64,000 bases of DNA from Deltaproteobacteria bacterium (GTDB lineage: Bacteria; Desulfobacterota; Desulfuromonadia; Geobacterales; Pseudopelobacteraceae): NCBI GenBank assembly GCA_016182975.1, contig JACPFJ010000023.1, positions 88,885-152,884 of the forward strand, read 5' to 3'. A program made the position numbers and the translations under genes. Below, piece by piece: positions 1 to 10,289 of the stretch; position 1 is the stretch's first letter; each line of letters starts with the position of its first letter. A model generated the notes under the pieces. The model saw only the letters and a program-made list of their open reading frames with translations, was not told the origin of the DNA and searched no databases.

Positions 1-25
1 GTGCTGCGGAGGAAGTAGAAAAAGG

Positions 26-2047
26 CTAAGCCCCCCTCACCTCCACCGCCGCATCGTACAAGGTACTCCCCCTGCCGCCGTCGGTCAGACGCTGCGACGT
101 CAGGGCGTTCACCCCCCGACCGCCGGGAACGAACTCGCCCCACCAGACCCCTTCCGTGACCACCGTTCCCACCGGCACCCTCTCCGTGACCTTGAGTGTG
201 AAGCCGACCTCGCCGAGCCCGTTGTACGCCGTCACCTGCTCCCCGTCCGCCAGGCCGCGCGCCGCGGCATCCAGCGGGTTCATCATCAGCGCCTGTCCCT
301 GTTGCCGGGTCCGCAGCTCGTCCTGCTCGTAGAAGGAGGAGTTGAGGGCGTAGGGGGTGGCGGACGGTTGCAGCCGCAGCGGGAAGCCGTCCCCCTCGGC
401 ATGGGTGGGAAGCGGGCGCGGCAGCGGCTCCCCCTCGCGCTCGTTCAGGATCTCGATCCGCCCCGACGGGGTCTGCCAGACACTTTTCGGATCGGTGGGA
501 GGCGCCAGGAAGACCGGCTCGCCACGCCGGAGCCGCTCCGTGACAGCCGCATCCCGCCAGGGGGTCTCGTACCCGATCAGCTGTTCCACCAGTTCCTCGG
601 CGGACTGGCGGAAAAACGGCTCGTCCCACCCCATTCTCCGGGCGAGCAGGCTGAAGACCTCCCAGTTGCTCTTCGACTCACCCACCGGCGGTATGGCGGC
701 GGCGCAGCGCTGGCTGTGGTAGCCGCCGTAGCAGCGGTACAGGTCGGCATGCTCCAGCGAGCTGGTAGCGGGCAGGACGATGTCGGCATAGCGGGCGGTA
801 TCGGTCATGAAGCGCTCGTGCACCACGGTGAACAGGTCATTGCGTCCCAGACCGCGGATGACCGCGTTCTGGTCGGGGGTTACGGCGGCCGGGTTGGAGT
901 GGTAGACATACAGGGACATGACCGGAGGGCCGTCCAGCTCGTTGAGCGCCGCACCCAGCTGGTTCATGCTGACGATGCGGGTCGGTCGCGCCATGAAATC
1001 CTCGCGCAGCACCTTGTGCATCGGGAAGGCCGGCCCGGTGGAGCTGCCGGTGAGGATGCCGCCTCCCTGGCGCTGCCAGGCGCCGGTCACGGCAGGTAGG
1101 CATGAAATGGTGCGGACGGTCATGGCTCCGTTTGCGTAGCGGGTCAGGCCGCTCCCCAGGCGGATGAAGGGGGCGCGGGCCCGGGCGTACTCCCGCGCCA
1201 TCCGCTCGATGGTCTCCGCCGGCAGGCCACAGAGCGGGGCCATCCGCTCCGGACCGCAGTCCGGCAGCACCCGTTCGGCAAATTCGTCGAAGCCTGACAC
1301 GTTTGCGGCGAGAAACGCCCGGTCCGCCAACCCCTCCCGCACGATGCAGTGCAGCATCCCCAGGGCCAGCGCCCCGTCGCCGCCGGGGCGGACGATGAAC
1401 GCCTCGTCCACCGCCTGCATGGTGGGGGTGAGGTAGGTGTCAACGGCCCAGAGCCGGGCGCCGCGGTGCCGCGCCGTCTGGGCGTCGCGCATGGCGTGGA
1501 TGCTGGTGGCGGCGGCGTTGATCCCCCACAGGATGATCAGGTCGCTTGCCTGCATCTCGGCCGGGTCCATGGCCGGGGTCTCCCCCATGACCTGCTTCCA
1601 GCCCGCGTCCTTGGCCGGGGAGCAGATGGTCCGCTCCAGCCGCGAGGCGCCCATGTGGTGAAAGAAGGGGTGGCCGCTGTTCCTCTGCACCAGCCCCATG
1701 GTGCCGCCATAGGAGTAGGGGAGGATGCATTCCCCGCCGTAGTCGGCGACCAGTTCCCGCCAGCAGAAGCAGATGCGTTCGACCGCCTCCGTCCAGGTGA
1801 TCGGCGCAAAGGCCCCCTCACCCTTGGCGCCGGTCCGCAGGAGCGGCCGGGTCAGGCGACGGGGGGAATGCACGCTCCTCTCGTAGCGGTTCATCTTGGG
1901 ACAGAGCAGCCCGCGGGTGACGGGGTGATCGGGATCGCCGCTCACCCGCACGGCGCGGCCATCATTTACCTCCACCAGCATGCCGCAGGTATCGGGACAG
2001 TCGAAGGGACAGACGGAACGAACTATGGTTGTGCTCATGCCCTGCAT
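26..2047 (-). CDS. Molybdopterin-dependent oxidoreductase (single large subunit)
   Basis: About 673 residues, a catalytic subunit of the DMSO-reductase/formate-dehydrogenase superfamily. The N-terminus carries the 4Fe-4S motif Cys13-x3-Cys17-x3-Cys21-x27-Cys49, followed by the molybdopterin domains and a C-terminal dinucleotide-binding domain (from about residue 560). Cys142 in TICSPAKDAG is a plausible molybdenum ligand, but this is an inference. No Tat signal is visible, so it is probably cytoplasmic. The start at 2047 was chosen because AGAGGAGAGAGG lies just upstream; an ATG at 2038 is an alternative. No iron-sulfur or membrane subunit lies next to it, so electron partner and substrate cannot be named. 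It diverges from the ACT-domain gene. Confidence 0.85.
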   Translation of the reverse strand: MQGMSTTIVRSVCPFDCPDTCGMLVEVNDGRAVRVSGDPDHPVTRGLLCPKMNRYERSVHSPRRLTRPLLRTGAKGEGAFAPITWTEAVERICFCWRELVADYGGECILPYSYGGTMGLVQRNSGHPFFHHMGASRLERTICSPAKDAGWKQVMGETPAMDPAEMQASDLIILWGINAAATSIHAMRDAQTARHRGARLWAVDTYLTPTMQAVDEAFIVRPGGDGALALGMLHCIVREGLADRAFLAANVSGFDEFAERVLPDCGPERMAPLCGLPAETIERMAREYARARAPFIRLGSGLTRYANGAMTVRTISCLPAVTGAWQRQGGGILTGSSTGPAFPMHKVLREDFMARPTRIVSMNQLGAALNELDGPPVMSLYVYHSNPAAVTPDQNAVIRGLGRNDLFTVVHERFMTDTARYADIVLPATSSLEHADLYRCYGGYHSQRCAAAIPPVGESKSNWEVFSLLARRMGWDEPFFRQSAEELVEQLIGYETPWRDAAVTERLRRGEPVFLAPPTDPKSVWQTPSGRIEILNEREGEPLPRPLPTHAEGDGFPLRLQPSATPYALNSSFYEQDELRTRQQGQALMMNPLDAAARGLADGEQVTAYNGLGEVGFTLKVTERVPVGTVVTEGVWWGEFVPGGRGVNALTSQRLTDGGRGSTLYDAAVEVRGA

Positions 2048-2198
2048 CCTCTCTCCTCTTGATAAAAACCTGACAGGTGCGATATAGTGACTTTTCGGGT
2101 CTCTGTGAACCTGTTTGCATCGGCAGTATACTACGGCCGTTCCAAAAAACAATTGCGGATAAAATCGAGTGGCAGGAACCTGTCCTCTGGGGGCTTGA

Positions 2199-2759
2199 AT
2201 GACGCATCAGCCTGACATCCAGCATTACGCCGTCTCCGTGGTCGGCAAGGACCGGCCGGGGATCGTGGCCGGCATCACCGAGGTGCTCTTCCGTCTCGGC
2301 TGCAACATCGCCGACTCCAGCTGCACCATGCTGGCCGGCGAGTTCGCCATGATCCTGATCGTCTCCCATCCAAGGCCGTTCGGCAAGGGGCGCCTGTTCG
2401 AGGAGCTGAAACCGGTCTGCGAGGGGCTGGGCATGTCCCTGGCCGTGCGTACCCTGCACGCTGACGAGACGGAGCGTCAGGAGGCGGGCGGGGAGATCTG
2501 CATGGTCTCGGTCTACGGCGCCGACCAGCCTGGTATCGTCTACCGTGTGACCCGCGAACTGGCCGGACTGGGGATCAACATCACGGACCTCAACACCAAG
2601 CTGATCGGGACCGAGGCAGAACCGGTGTACGTGATGATGCTTGAGGCGGCCCTGCCGGACGGCCAGACCCCGGAGGGGCTCGAAGCGCTGCTGGGCGACC
2701 TGAAGAAGGAGCTGAACGTGGAGATCGGCGTGCGGGTCATTACGCCGGTCTCGCTCTGA
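2199..2759 (+). CDS. Two-ACT-domain regulatory protein (GcvR-like)
   Basis: 186 residues made of two consecutive ACT domains (about 10-85 and 97-180), each with the typical strand followed by DRPGIV or DQPGIV. This is the architecture of GcvR-type glycine-cleavage regulators and related amino-acid-sensing proteins. ACT domains bind small ligands, often amino acids; the ligand here is unknown. It is the first gene of a tight run with peptide deformylase 3 nt downstream and then the AMMECR1 gene, so co-transcription is likely. There is no DNA-binding domain, so any regulatory action would be through a partner protein. Confidence 0.85.
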   Translation: MTHQPDIQHYAVSVVGKDRPGIVAGITEVLFRLGCNIADSSCTMLAGEFAMILIVSHPRPFGKGRLFEELKPVCEGLGMSLAVRTLHADETERQEAGGEICMVSVYGADQPGIVYRVTRELAGLGINITDLNTKLIGTEAEPVYVMMLEAALPDGQTPEGLEALLGDLKKELNVEIGVRVITPVSL

Positions 2760-2762
2760 GCC

Positions 2763-3269
2763 ATGCCGGTCCGAACGATCCTCAGCTATCCCCACCCGCT
2801 GCTGAAACAGGTCTGCCAGGCCGTGGAGACGATTGAAGGCGACATACACGCCCTCGTCGCGGACCTGCTCGACACGATGCTTGCCGGCCCCGGCTCGGTA
2901 GGTGTGGCCGCCCCCCAGATCGGCGTCGCGTTGCGTGTCTGCGTGGTGGACGTATCGGCCAGCCGCCACGGCAAGGGGAACAACCACGGCCTGCTCTGCA
3001 TGATCAACCCCGTGATCATGCAGAGCAGCGGGGCCGCCGTCATGCGCGAGGGATGCATGAGCGTGCCGGACTACACCGGCGACGTGGAGCGCTCGCAGGA
3101 GATCACGGTCCGTTTCCTGGAACCGGCCGGAAACGAACGGGAGATCAGCGCGACCGGCTTCGAGGCGGTTGCCATCCAGCACGAGATGGACCACTTGGAC
3201 GGGGTGCTCTTCCTGGACCGGATCACCTGCCTCAAGACCGGGCTGTTCCGGAGAAAGAATTACCGGTAG
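2763..3269 (+). CDS. def: Peptide deformylase
   Basis: 168 residues, the usual length. Peptide deformylase removes the formyl group from the N-terminal methionine of nascent proteins in the cytoplasm. All three family motifs are visible: GSVGVAAPQIG (about 39-49), EGCMS (about 96-100, Cys metal ligand) and QHEMDH (about 138-143, the HExxH metal site). It begins 3 nt after the ACT gene. In many genomes def sits with fmt; here it does not, so a second def copy elsewhere is possible. Confidence 0.95.
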   Translation: MPVRTILSYPHPLLKQVCQAVETIEGDIHALVADLLDTMLAGPGSVGVAAPQIGVALRVCVVDVSASRHGKGNNHGLLCMINPVIMQSSGAAVMREGCMSVPDYTGDVERSQEITVRFLEPAGNEREISATGFEAVAIQHEMDHLDGVLFLDRITCLKTGLFRRKNYR

Positions 3270-3336
3270 GGGCTGGTCTTGTGCCTGCCCCCGATACAGG
3301 CGCACACAAGTGGTGCCCTTACAAAGCGAGGAAAAC

Positions 3337-3885
3337 ATGGCCGAACTACTTACCAAAAAGGAACAGCGGGAGCTTTTGAAGATCGCCCGCAACACCATCG
3401 TCACCTCAGTCACCAGCGGCAAACTCCCCCCTGTCGAGACCGCATCCGAAGCCCTCAATGCCGAAAGGGGCTGCTTCGTGACCATCAAGCAGCAGGGGCG
3501 GCTGCGGGGGTGCATCGGCAACTTCGTCTCCGAGCAGCCGCTCTACTGCCTGGTGCAGGAGATGGCGGTCTCCGCCGCGACCCGCGACCCGCGCTTCTAT
3601 CCCATGAAGCCGCACGACCTGGACGATTTCCACCTGGAGATATCGGTGCTCTCGCCGCTGAAGAAGATCGACACCGTGGAGGAGATCCAGGTCGGCAGGC
3701 ACGGCCTCTATCTCGTCAAGAACAGTTACCGCGGCGTGCTGCTCCCCCAGGTGGCCACGGAATACGGCTGGGACCGGGAAACATTCCTGAAGCACACCTG
3801 TCTCAAGGCCGGCCTGCCCGAGAACGCCTGGCAGAGGGAGTGCGACATCTTCATCTTCAGCGCGCTGGTGTTCGGGGAGGCGTGA
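3337..3885 (+). CDS. AMMECR1-domain protein
   Basis: 182 residues. The family core RGCIGNF (about residues 59-65) and the downstream HLEISVLSPL and GVLLPQVA segments identify the AMMECR1 fold. In bacteria this protein is part A of the AmmeMemoRadiSam set, together with a Memo-like protein and a radical SAM protein; neither partner is in this window. The biochemical activity is not established. The start at 3337 follows GAGG at a normal distance and gives the standard family N-terminus; the reading frame is open further upstream but that stretch is not conserved-looking. It is the last gene before a strong terminator. Confidence 0.85.
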   Translation: MAELLTKKEQRELLKIARNTIVTSVTSGKLPPVETASEALNAERGCFVTIKQQGRLRGCIGNFVSEQPLYCLVQEMAVSAATRDPRFYPMKPHDLDDFHLEISVLSPLKKIDTVEEIQVGRHGLYLVKNSYRGVLLPQVATEYGWDRETFLKHTCLKAGLPENAWQRECDIFIFSALVFGEA

Positions 3886-3920
3886 TTTGGCCGCTGGACA
3901 GGGTGGCGATGTGGAATCGG

Positions 3921-3957
3921 CAAAACGAGAGCGGCAGCAATGCCGCTCTCGTTTTGT
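3921..3957. terminator. Bidirectional intrinsic terminator
   Basis: A perfect 15-bp stem (3922-3936 with 3941-3955) closes on a GCAA tetraloop and has A-rich and T-rich ends, so it can stop transcription in either direction. It ends the ACT-def-AMMECR1 unit. Confidence 0.9.
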
Positions 3958-4114
3958 TTGTGTGGCATTTGACGGGCTGGGGTCAAAGCGTCGCACCGAA
4001 ATGTTGCGGCGTTTTTTGTTTTACTTCTAAAATGCTGAAAAATCCTTTATTATTTGCGGCGGTTTCAACTGCGAACTGGTTCCATATGATTTCAGGGCTT
4101 GACAGGAGACAATT

Positions 4115-4444
4115 ATGGGCGAACTGGACAAACAGCTTGTTGAAGAGCTGAAACGGCGGCTGCCGCCGGACGTGCAGCAACATATCCGACGGATGATCAT
4201 GTACGGTTCACGGTCGAGGGGGGACGCCGCCGAGGATTCCGATCTCGACCTGGTGGCGCTGGTGGACGAGAATACCCCCGAGCTTGAGCGAACCCTTGAT
4301 GAAATCGCCTATAACGTCATGTGGGATCACGATTTCAAGCCGATAATCTCGCTCAAGGTGTTTGCCGAGGAACGCTTCCGCAGCGCCGTAGCCAGGGGCT
4401 TTTCCTACTACCGCAATGTTGAGCGCGAAGGGGTTACGGTATGA
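4115..4444 (+). CDS. MNT-type nucleotidyltransferase (antitoxin candidate)
   Basis: 109 residues. The signature GS(31-32)RSRGD with D43 and D45 in SDLDL is the catalytic motif of minimal nucleotidyltransferases. It overlaps the following HEPN gene by 4 nt (ATGA), the standard order for MNT/HEPN toxin-antitoxin pairs, in which the MNT protein neutralises the HEPN partner by adding AMP. AGGAGA precedes the start. The toxin-antitoxin role is inferred from family and gene order. Confidence 0.85.
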   Translation: MGELDKQLVEELKRRLPPDVQQHIRRMIMYGSRSRGDAAEDSDLDLVALVDENTPELERTLDEIAYNVMWDHDFKPIISLKVFAEERFRSAVARGFSYYRNVEREGVTV

Positions 4445-4815
4445 TCGACGAAGTCAGGCGATATCTGGACAAAGCGGACCACGCACTTATCGTGGCTGAG
4501 GATCTGATGGGGCAAGGACATGCGCCGGATGCGGCCAGCAAGATTTATTACGCCATGTTTTACGCGACCAAGGCCCTTTTGGTTTCGGAAGGTATTGATG
4601 TAGTCAAGCATTCGGCGGTGGAGTCGGCCTTCGGCTACCAGTTCGCAAAGCCGGGCAGAATCGATGCCAGGTATCATAAAATGCTGATGAATGCCCGTAA
4701 GATCCGGGAAATTGCAGATTACGACATCGATGAAGAGATCGTCGAGCCGGTTGCATCCCTGAAGATAGAGGAAGGCCGGCATTTCTGGCGGAGATCAAGC
4801 GGTTTCTCGGTGTAG
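4441..4815 (+). CDS. HEPN-domain protein (toxin candidate)
   Basis: 124 residues, COG1895-type HEPN fold: an all-helical protein with the AASKIYYAMFYATKALL helix and KHSAV motif. HEPN RNases use an R-x(4-6)-H pair; R73-x5-H79 is present here (GRIDARYH), so it could be catalytic. Its equivalent in the second pair (35243-35623) has Ile at position 73. Translationally coupled to the MNT gene. A non-toxic HEPN role cannot be excluded. Confidence 0.8.
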   Translation: MIDEVRRYLDKADHALIVAEDLMGQGHAPDAASKIYYAMFYATKALLVSEGIDVVKHSAVESAFGYQFAKPGRIDARYHKMLMNARKIREIADYDIDEEIVEPVASLKIEEGRHFWRRSSGFSV

Positions 4816-4944
4816 CGTAAAGATTGCCAAATCACGCTGAAAGAGTTGCCAGAAAGAACGGCGCGTCAGGCTTGTATATGGGTTTGGGTTTGTTGAATTT
4901 GGGCACGCCCAAATGAACGCCCAAATAAAAAACACCATGTAATT

Positions 4945-6942
4945 ATGACAACGTTCAACCTCACCACATCCTACATCCCCCGCGGCGACCAGCCCCAGGC
5001 CATCGACGAACTGGTCGCGGGGGTCGAGCGCGGCGACCGGCACCAGGTGCTCCTGGGCGTCACCGGCTCGGGCAAGACCTTCACCGTGGCCAACGTCATC
5101 GCCCGCACCGGCCGGCCGGCCCTGGTGCTGGCCCCCAACAAGACCCTGGCGGCCCAGCTCTACGGGGAATTCAAGGAACTCTTTCCCGAGAACGCCGTGG
5201 AGTACTTCGTCTCCTACTACGACTACTACCAGCCCGAGGCCTACCTCCCCACCACCGACACCTTCATCGAGAAGGACTCCTCGATCAACGACGAGATCGA
5301 CAAGATGCGCCACTCGGCCACCCGCAGCCTGCTGACGCGGCGGGACACGATCATCGTGGCCTCGGTCTCCTGCATCTACGGCATCGGTTCGCCCGAGGCC
5401 TACGCCAGCCTGCACATCTTCTTCCACCAGGGGGAGGATTTCGGCCGCGACACCCTGCTCAGGAAGCTGGTGGAGATCCAGTATGAACGCAACGACACCA
5501 ACTTCCACCGCGGGACGTTCCGGGTGCGGGGGGACGTGATCGAGGTCTTCCCGGCCTACGACAGTGAAAAGGCCCTCAGGATCGAGTTCTTCGGCGACGA
5601 GGTCGAGGCGATCAGCGAGATCGACCCGCTGCGCGGCGTGGTCCTGCAGCGCCTGTCCAAATGCGCCATCTATCCCGCCTCCCACTACGTCTCCACCCGC
5701 GAGACCCTGGAGCGGGCCGTGGAACAGATCCGGGTGGACCTGGGGGAGCGCATCAGGTATTTCCGCGAGCAAAACATGCTCCTGGAGGCGCAGCGCATCG
5801 AACAGCGCACCTTCTACGACATCGAGATGATGGAGGAGATGGGCTTCTGCCAGGGGATCGAGAACTACTCGCGCTACTTCGACGGACGGGCGCCGGGCGA
5901 GCCACCCTACACCCTGATCGACTACTTCCCCGAGGACTTCGTGCTCTTCGTGGACGAGTCCCACATCACCATCCCCCAGGTGGGGGGGATGTACCGCGGC
6001 GACCGTTCGCGCAAGGAGACGCTGGTAAATTACGGCTTCCGCCTGCCGGCGGCCCTGGACAACCGGCCGCTCAACTTCCGGGAGTTCGAGGCGCGCATCC
6101 GCCAGGCGGTCTACGTCTCGGCCACACCGGCCGACTTCGAGATGGAGCGGGCTGGCGGGGTGTTCGTGGAGCAGGTCATCCGCCCCACCGGCCTGGTGGA
6201 CCCGGTGATCGAGGTCAGGGCGGCGACCGGCCAAGTGGACGACCTGCTGCACGAGGTCCGGCTGACCGTGGCCAGGGGCGAGCGGGTGTTGGTGACGACG
6301 CTGACCAAACGCATGGCCGAGGAGTTGACCAACTACTACCGCGATCTGGGGGTACGCGTGCGCTATCTGCACTCCGACATCGTCACCATCGAGCGGATGG
6401 AGATCCTGCGCTCCTTAAGGCTGGGGGAGTTCGACGTGCTGGTGGGGATCAACCTGCTGCGCGAGGGGCTGGATCTGCCGGAGGTCTCGCTGGTGGCCAT
6501 CCTGGACGCCGACAAGGAGGGTTTTCTGCGCTCGGCCCGCTCCCTGATCCAGACCTGCGGCCGCGCCGCCCGCAACGTGAGCGGCCGGGTGCTGATGTAC
6601 GCCGACACGGTGACCCGCTCGATGAGGGAGTGTATCGACGAAACCGAGCGGCGCCGCGTCAAGCAGCTGGCCTGGAACGAGGAGCACGGCATTACACCGG
6701 AGACGGTCAAGAAGGGGCTGCGCACCATCCTGGAGTCTATCGAGGAGAAGGACTACTTCACCCCGTCCACTGTGGCCGAGACACCCGAGGAGTACGGCGT
6801 TGCGGCGAAAGACCTTCCCAAGCTGATCAAGAGGCTGCGCAAGGAGATGCTGGAGGCGGCGAAGGATCTGGAGTTCGAACGGGCGGCGGAGTTGCGGGAC
6901 AGGGTCAAGCGGTTGGAAGAGATGGAGCTGGCGCTGCGGTAA
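4945..6942 (+). CDS. uvrB: Excinuclease ABC subunit B
   Basis: 665 residues, the normal length for UvrB, the DNA-damage-verifying helicase-like subunit of nucleotide excision repair. It shows Walker A GVTGSGKT (38-45), the beta-hairpin [12 protein letters not shown] that locks onto damaged DNA, the helicase motif near QTCGRAARN, and a C-terminal UVR domain (about 625-660) that binds UvrC. The ribosome site is weak. It is flanked by the MNT/HEPN pair upstream and gspG downstream, with no repair genes nearby. Confidence 0.97.
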   Translation: MTTFNLTTSYIPRGDQPQAIDELVAGVERGDRHQVLLGVTGSGKTFTVANVIARTGRPALVLAPNKTLAAQLYGEFKELFPENAVEYFVSYYDYYQPEAYLPTTDTFIEKDSSINDEIDKMRHSATRSLLTRRDTIIVASVSCIYGIGSPEAYASLHIFFHQGEDFGRDTLLRKLVEIQYERNDTNFHRGTFRVRGDVIEVFPAYDSEKALRIEFFGDEVEAISEIDPLRGVVLQRLSKCAIYPASHYVSTRETLERAVEQIRVDLGERIRYFREQNMLLEAQRIEQRTFYDIEMMEEMGFCQGIENYSRYFDGRAPGEPPYTLIDYFPEDFVLFVDESHITIPQVGGMYRGDRSRKETLVNYGFRLPAALDNRPLNFREFEARIRQAVYVSATPADFEMERAGGVFVEQVIRPTGLVDPVIEVRAATGQVDDLLHEVRLTVARGERVLVTTLTKRMAEELTNYYRDLGVRVRYLHSDIVTIERMEILRSLRLGEFDVLVGINLLREGLDLPEVSLVAILDADKEGFLRSARSLIQTCGRAARNVSGRVLMYADTVTRSMRECIDETERRRVKQLAWNEEHGITPETVKKGLRTILESIEEKDYFTPSTVAETPEEYGVAAKDLPKLIKRLRKEMLEAAKDLEFERAAELRDRVKRLEEMELALR

Positions 6943-6952
6943 TTGAAAATCC

Positions 6953-6981
6953 TTGTCCATGCAGCAGCGTTCATGTAAAAT
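6953..6981 (+). promoter_or_regulatory. Sigma-70-type promoter for gspG
   Basis: TTGTCC (6953-6958), a 17-nt spacer, then TAAAAT (6976-6981), about 43 nt before the gspG start codon. It suggests that gspG is transcribed separately from uvrB. Confidence 0.5.
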
Positions 6982-7024
6982 TAACTGCTTGTACAGAACC
7001 ATACCCGATGGAGGATGCTGACGA

Positions 7025-7465
7025 ATGAAACAACTCAAAAACCGGCACGGCTTTACCCTGATAGAGATCATGGTGGTGATAGTCATCCTGGCACTCCTGG
7101 CGGCGCTGGTTGGCCCCAAGCTGATGGGGCGCACCGATGACGCCAAGATCACCGACGCCAAGGTACAGATCAAGAACATCGAGACGGCGCTCAAACTCTA
7201 CAAGCTCGACAACGGCGCCTACCCGGCCACCGAGCAGGGGCTGAACTCCCTGGTGGAAAAACCGACCGTCGGCATCATCCCGAAGAACTACAAGGAGGGT
7301 GGTTACCTGGAGAGCAGGAAGGTGCCCAAGGACCCCTGGGGCAACGATTATGTCTACGTCTCACCCGGCGAGCACGGAGACTATGACCTGTCGTCCTTGG
7401 GACTCGACGGTGCCAAGGGGGGCGAGGGGAAGAACGCCGACATCACCAGTTGGGACCTGAAATAG
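7025..7465 (+). CDS. gspG: Type II secretion major pseudopilin GspG (orphan gene)
   Basis: 146 residues. The class III signal KNRHG^FTLIEIM is cut after Gly9 by prepilin peptidase, and Glu14 is the conserved +5 residue. A hydrophobic helix follows, then the GspG-type C-terminal domain with [10 protein letters not shown] and DPWGNDYVY. GspG builds the periplasmic pseudopilus of type II secretion. No other gsp genes are adjacent. Geobacter species have a GspG-like protein (OxpG) needed for Fe(III)/Mn(IV) oxide reduction; equating this gene with it would be inference. GGAGG lies 10 nt before the start. Confidence 0.92.
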   Translation: MKQLKNRHGFTLIEIMVVIVILALLAALVGPKLMGRTDDAKITDAKVQIKNIETALKLYKLDNGAYPATEQGLNSLVEKPTVGIIPKNYKEGGYLESRKVPKDPWGNDYVYVSPGEHGDYDLSSLGLDGAKGGEGKNADITSWDLK

Positions 7466-7487
7466 GGGGCCATTTCCCAGAATTCAG

Positions 7488-7515
7488 TTGAAATTTTTAA
7501 ATATTGCGTTATAGT
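7488..7515 (+). promoter_or_regulatory. Sigma-70-type promoter for ppdK
   Basis: TTGAAA (7488-7493), 16-nt spacer, TATAGT (7510-7515), about 90 nt before the ppdK start codon, inside an AT-rich intergenic stretch. Confidence 0.6.
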
Positions 7516-7606
7516 GAGTGCCTCTAACCCATTATTTTTATTATGAATAAACGTTTTTAGTCAGTGTAAACGCTAAGACGTAATCACCAATGAGGAGGCA
7601 GCACAA

Positions 7607-10267
7607 ATGGCGCAGAAGTTCGTGTATTTCTTTGGCAATGGCCAGGCCGAGGGGCGGGCCGACATGAAGAACCTGCTGGGGGGCAAAGGGGCCAACCTGG
7701 CCGAGATGACCAGCATCGCCCTGCCGGTCCCTCCCGGCTTCTCCATCACCACCGAGGTTTGCACCGAATTCTACAAGAACGACCGGCAGTATCCCGCATC
7801 CCTGGCCGCCGAAGTGTCCGCCAACCTGAGACGGGTTGAGGAACTGATGGGCAAGCGGTTCGGCGATCCCCAAAATCCATTGCTCGTCTCCGTCCGTTCC
7901 GGGGCCCGCGCCTCCATGCCGGGCATGATGGATACCATCCTCAACCTCGGCCTCAACGACGCCACCGTGCAGGGGATCATCGCCCAGAGCGGCGACGAGC
8001 GCTTCGCCTACGACGCCTACCGCCGCTTCGTGCAGATGTACTCCGACGTGGTCATGGGGATGGAGAAGAACATCCTTGAGCACCTGCTGGAGCAGAAAAA
8101 GGAGGATCGCCGCGTCCACCTGGATACAGACCTGACCGCAGCCGACTGGAAGGAGTTGGTCGGGGCATTCAAGGCAAAGATCAAGGAGGTGCTCGGCCAG
8201 GAATTCCCCGAGGACCCCGAGGCGCAGCTGTGGGGCGCCATCGGCGCGGTGTTCGGCTCCTGGATGAACCAGCGCGCCATCACCTACCGCAAGCTGAACA
8301 ACATACCGGCCGACTGGGGCACCGCCGTCAACGTCCAATCCATGGTCTTCGGCAACATGGGCAGCGACTGCGCCACCGGCGTGGCCTTCACCCGCGACCC
8401 CTCCACCGGCGAGAACTACTTCTTCGGTGAATTCCTGGTCAACGCCCAGGGCGAGGACGTGGTGGCGGGTATCCGCACCCCCCAGCCGATCAACCGTGTC
8501 AAGGACAAGGACGGCAAGCTCCCCTCGATGGAAGAGGTGCTCCCCGAATGCTACCGGCAGTTGGTCCAGATCCGCGACATCCTTGAAAGGCATTACAAGG
8601 ACATGCAGGACATCGAGTTCACCATCGAGAAGGGTAAACTCTTCATGTTGCAGACCCGCAACGGCAAGCGCACAGCCCCGGCGGCCATCAAGATCGCCGT
8701 GGATATGGTGAACGAAGGGCTGATCGACAAGAAGACCGCTGTCCTGCGTGTGGCCCCCAACCAACTCGACCAGCTTCTGCACCCCTGTCTTGATCCCAAG
8801 GCCGAAAAACAGATCATCGCCAAGGGCTTGCCCGCCTCGCCCGGGGCCGTCTCCGGCGAAGTGGTCTTTACCGCCGACGAGGCCGAGGCCGAGGCCAAAA
8901 TGGGGCGAAAGGTCATCCTGGTGCGCATCGAGACATCCCCCGAGGACATCCACGGCATGCACGCCGCCCAGGGTATCCTCACCGCCCGCGGCGGCATGAC
9001 CTCGCATGCGGCGGTTGTGGCGCGCGGCATGGGCAAATGCTGCGTGGCCGGCTGCGGCGACATCAAGGTGGATTATACCGGCGAGACCCTCACCGCCCGC
9101 AATGGCCTGGTGGTGAAGAAGGGCGACATCATCACCCTGAACGGTTCCTGCGGCGAGGTGATGCTGGGAGCGGTCCCGACCATCCCGGTCCAACTGACCG
9201 GTGACTTCGGCACGCTGATGGGGTGGGTGGACAGCTTCCGCACCATGAAGGTGCGCGCCAATGCCGACACGCCCCACGACTCCAAGGTTGCCCGCGATTT
9301 CGGGGCCGAGGGGATCGGCCTGTGCCGTACCGAACATATGTTCTTCGATGCCGAGCGGATCGCCGCCGTGCGTGAGATGATCCTGTCCGAGGAGCTGGAG
9401 GGACGCGAGCTGGCGCTGGCAAAGATTCTCCCCATGCAGCGGGGTGATTTCACCGGCATATTCCGAGAGATGAAGGGGCTGCCGGTCACCATCCGCCTGC
9501 TCGACCCGCCGCTGCACGAGTTCCTCCCCCAGGAGGAGAAGGACATCGAGGATCTGGCCCGAACCATGAAGGTTTCGGTCAATGCCCTGAAGCACAAGGT
9601 GGAGTTCCTGCACGAGTTCAACCCCATGCTCGGCCACCGCGGCTGCCGCCTGGGGATCACCTTCCCCGAGATCTACGACATGCAGGTGCGGGCCATCATG
9701 GAAGCGGCCTGCGGACTGGTCAAGGACGAGGGCTTCACCATCGTGCCGGAGATCATGATCCCCTTGATCGCCACGGCCAAGGAGTTGCAGGTCCTCAAGC
9801 AGAACGCCGTTGCGATCTGCGAGGAGGTCATCGCCAGCTACGGCGTCAAGGTGGAGTACCTGATCGGCACCATGATCGAGCTTCCGCGCGCGGCCCTGAC
9901 CGCCGACGAGATCGCCGGCGAGGCCGAGTTCTTCTCCTTCGGCACCAACGACCTGACCCAGACCACCTTCGGCCTTTCCCGCGACGATGCCGGCAAGTTC
10001 CTCCCCTTCTACGTGGACAACGGCATCCTGCCGGAGGATCCCTTCGTGTCGCTGGACCAGGAGGGGGTCGGCCAGCTGGTGAAGATCGCCTGCCAAAAGG
10101 GGCGCACCACCCGCCAGGGGATCAAGCTCGGCATCTGCGGCGAGCACGGCGGCGATCCGGCCTCGGTCATCTTCTGCCATAACATCGGGCTGGACTACGT
10201 CTCCTGCTCCCCCTTCCGGGTGCCCATCGCCCGCCTGGCGGCGGCGCACGCGGCGCTGGCCTCGTAG
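7607..10267 (+). CDS. ppdK: Pyruvate, phosphate dikinase
   Basis: 886 residues, full length. It interconverts pyruvate, ATP and phosphate with phosphoenolpyruvate, AMP and pyrophosphate. The order is N-terminal nucleotide-binding domain (with KGANLAEM), central phosphohistidine domain with the catalytic His467 in GGMTSHAAVVARG, and C-terminal PEP/pyruvate barrel with GHRGCRLGI and the active-site Cys in VSCSPFRVP. It is monocistronic, with its own promoter and terminator. In acetate- or pyruvate-based anaerobes it supplies PEP for gluconeogenesis. Confidence 0.97.
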   Translation: MAQKFVYFFGNGQAEGRADMKNLLGGKGANLAEMTSIALPVPPGFSITTEVCTEFYKNDRQYPASLAAEVSANLRRVEELMGKRFGDPQNPLLVSVRSGARASMPGMMDTILNLGLNDATVQGIIAQSGDERFAYDAYRRFVQMYSDVVMGMEKNILEHLLEQKKEDRRVHLDTDLTAADWKELVGAFKAKIKEVLGQEFPEDPEAQLWGAIGAVFGSWMNQRAITYRKLNNIPADWGTAVNVQSMVFGNMGSDCATGVAFTRDPSTGENYFFGEFLVNAQGEDVVAGIRTPQPINRVKDKDGKLPSMEEVLPECYRQLVQIRDILERHYKDMQDIEFTIEKGKLFMLQTRNGKRTAPAAIKIAVDMVNEGLIDKKTAVLRVAPNQLDQLLHPCLDPKAEKQIIAKGLPASPGAVSGEVVFTADEAEAEAKMGRKVILVRIETSPEDIHGMHAAQGILTARGGMTSHAAVVARGMGKCCVAGCGDIKVDYTGETLTARNGLVVKKGDIITLNGSCGEVMLGAVPTIPVQLTGDFGTLMGWVDSFRTMKVRANADTPHDSKVARDFGAEGIGLCRTEHMFFDAERIAAVREMILSEELEGRELALAKILPMQRGDFTGIFREMKGLPVTIRLLDPPLHEFLPQEEKDIEDLARTMKVSVNALKHKVEFLHEFNPMLGHRGCRLGITFPEIYDMQVRAIMEAACGLVKDEGFTIVPEIMIPLIATAKELQVLKQNAVAICEEVIASYGVKVEYLIGTMIELPRAALTADEIAGEAEFFSFGTNDLTQTTFGLSRDDAGKFLPFYVDNGILPEDPFVSLDQEGVGQLVKIACQKGRTTRQGIKLGICGEHGGDPASVIFCHNIGLDYVSCSPFRVPIARLAAAHAALAS

Positions 10268-10289
10268 CATCCTGAAATTCTGCATTCGC

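Noticed and set aside
1962..3521. 519-codon minus-strand frame across the molybdopterin, ACT and deformylase genes
   Set aside because: It crosses several confidently assigned genes and has no recognisable domain.
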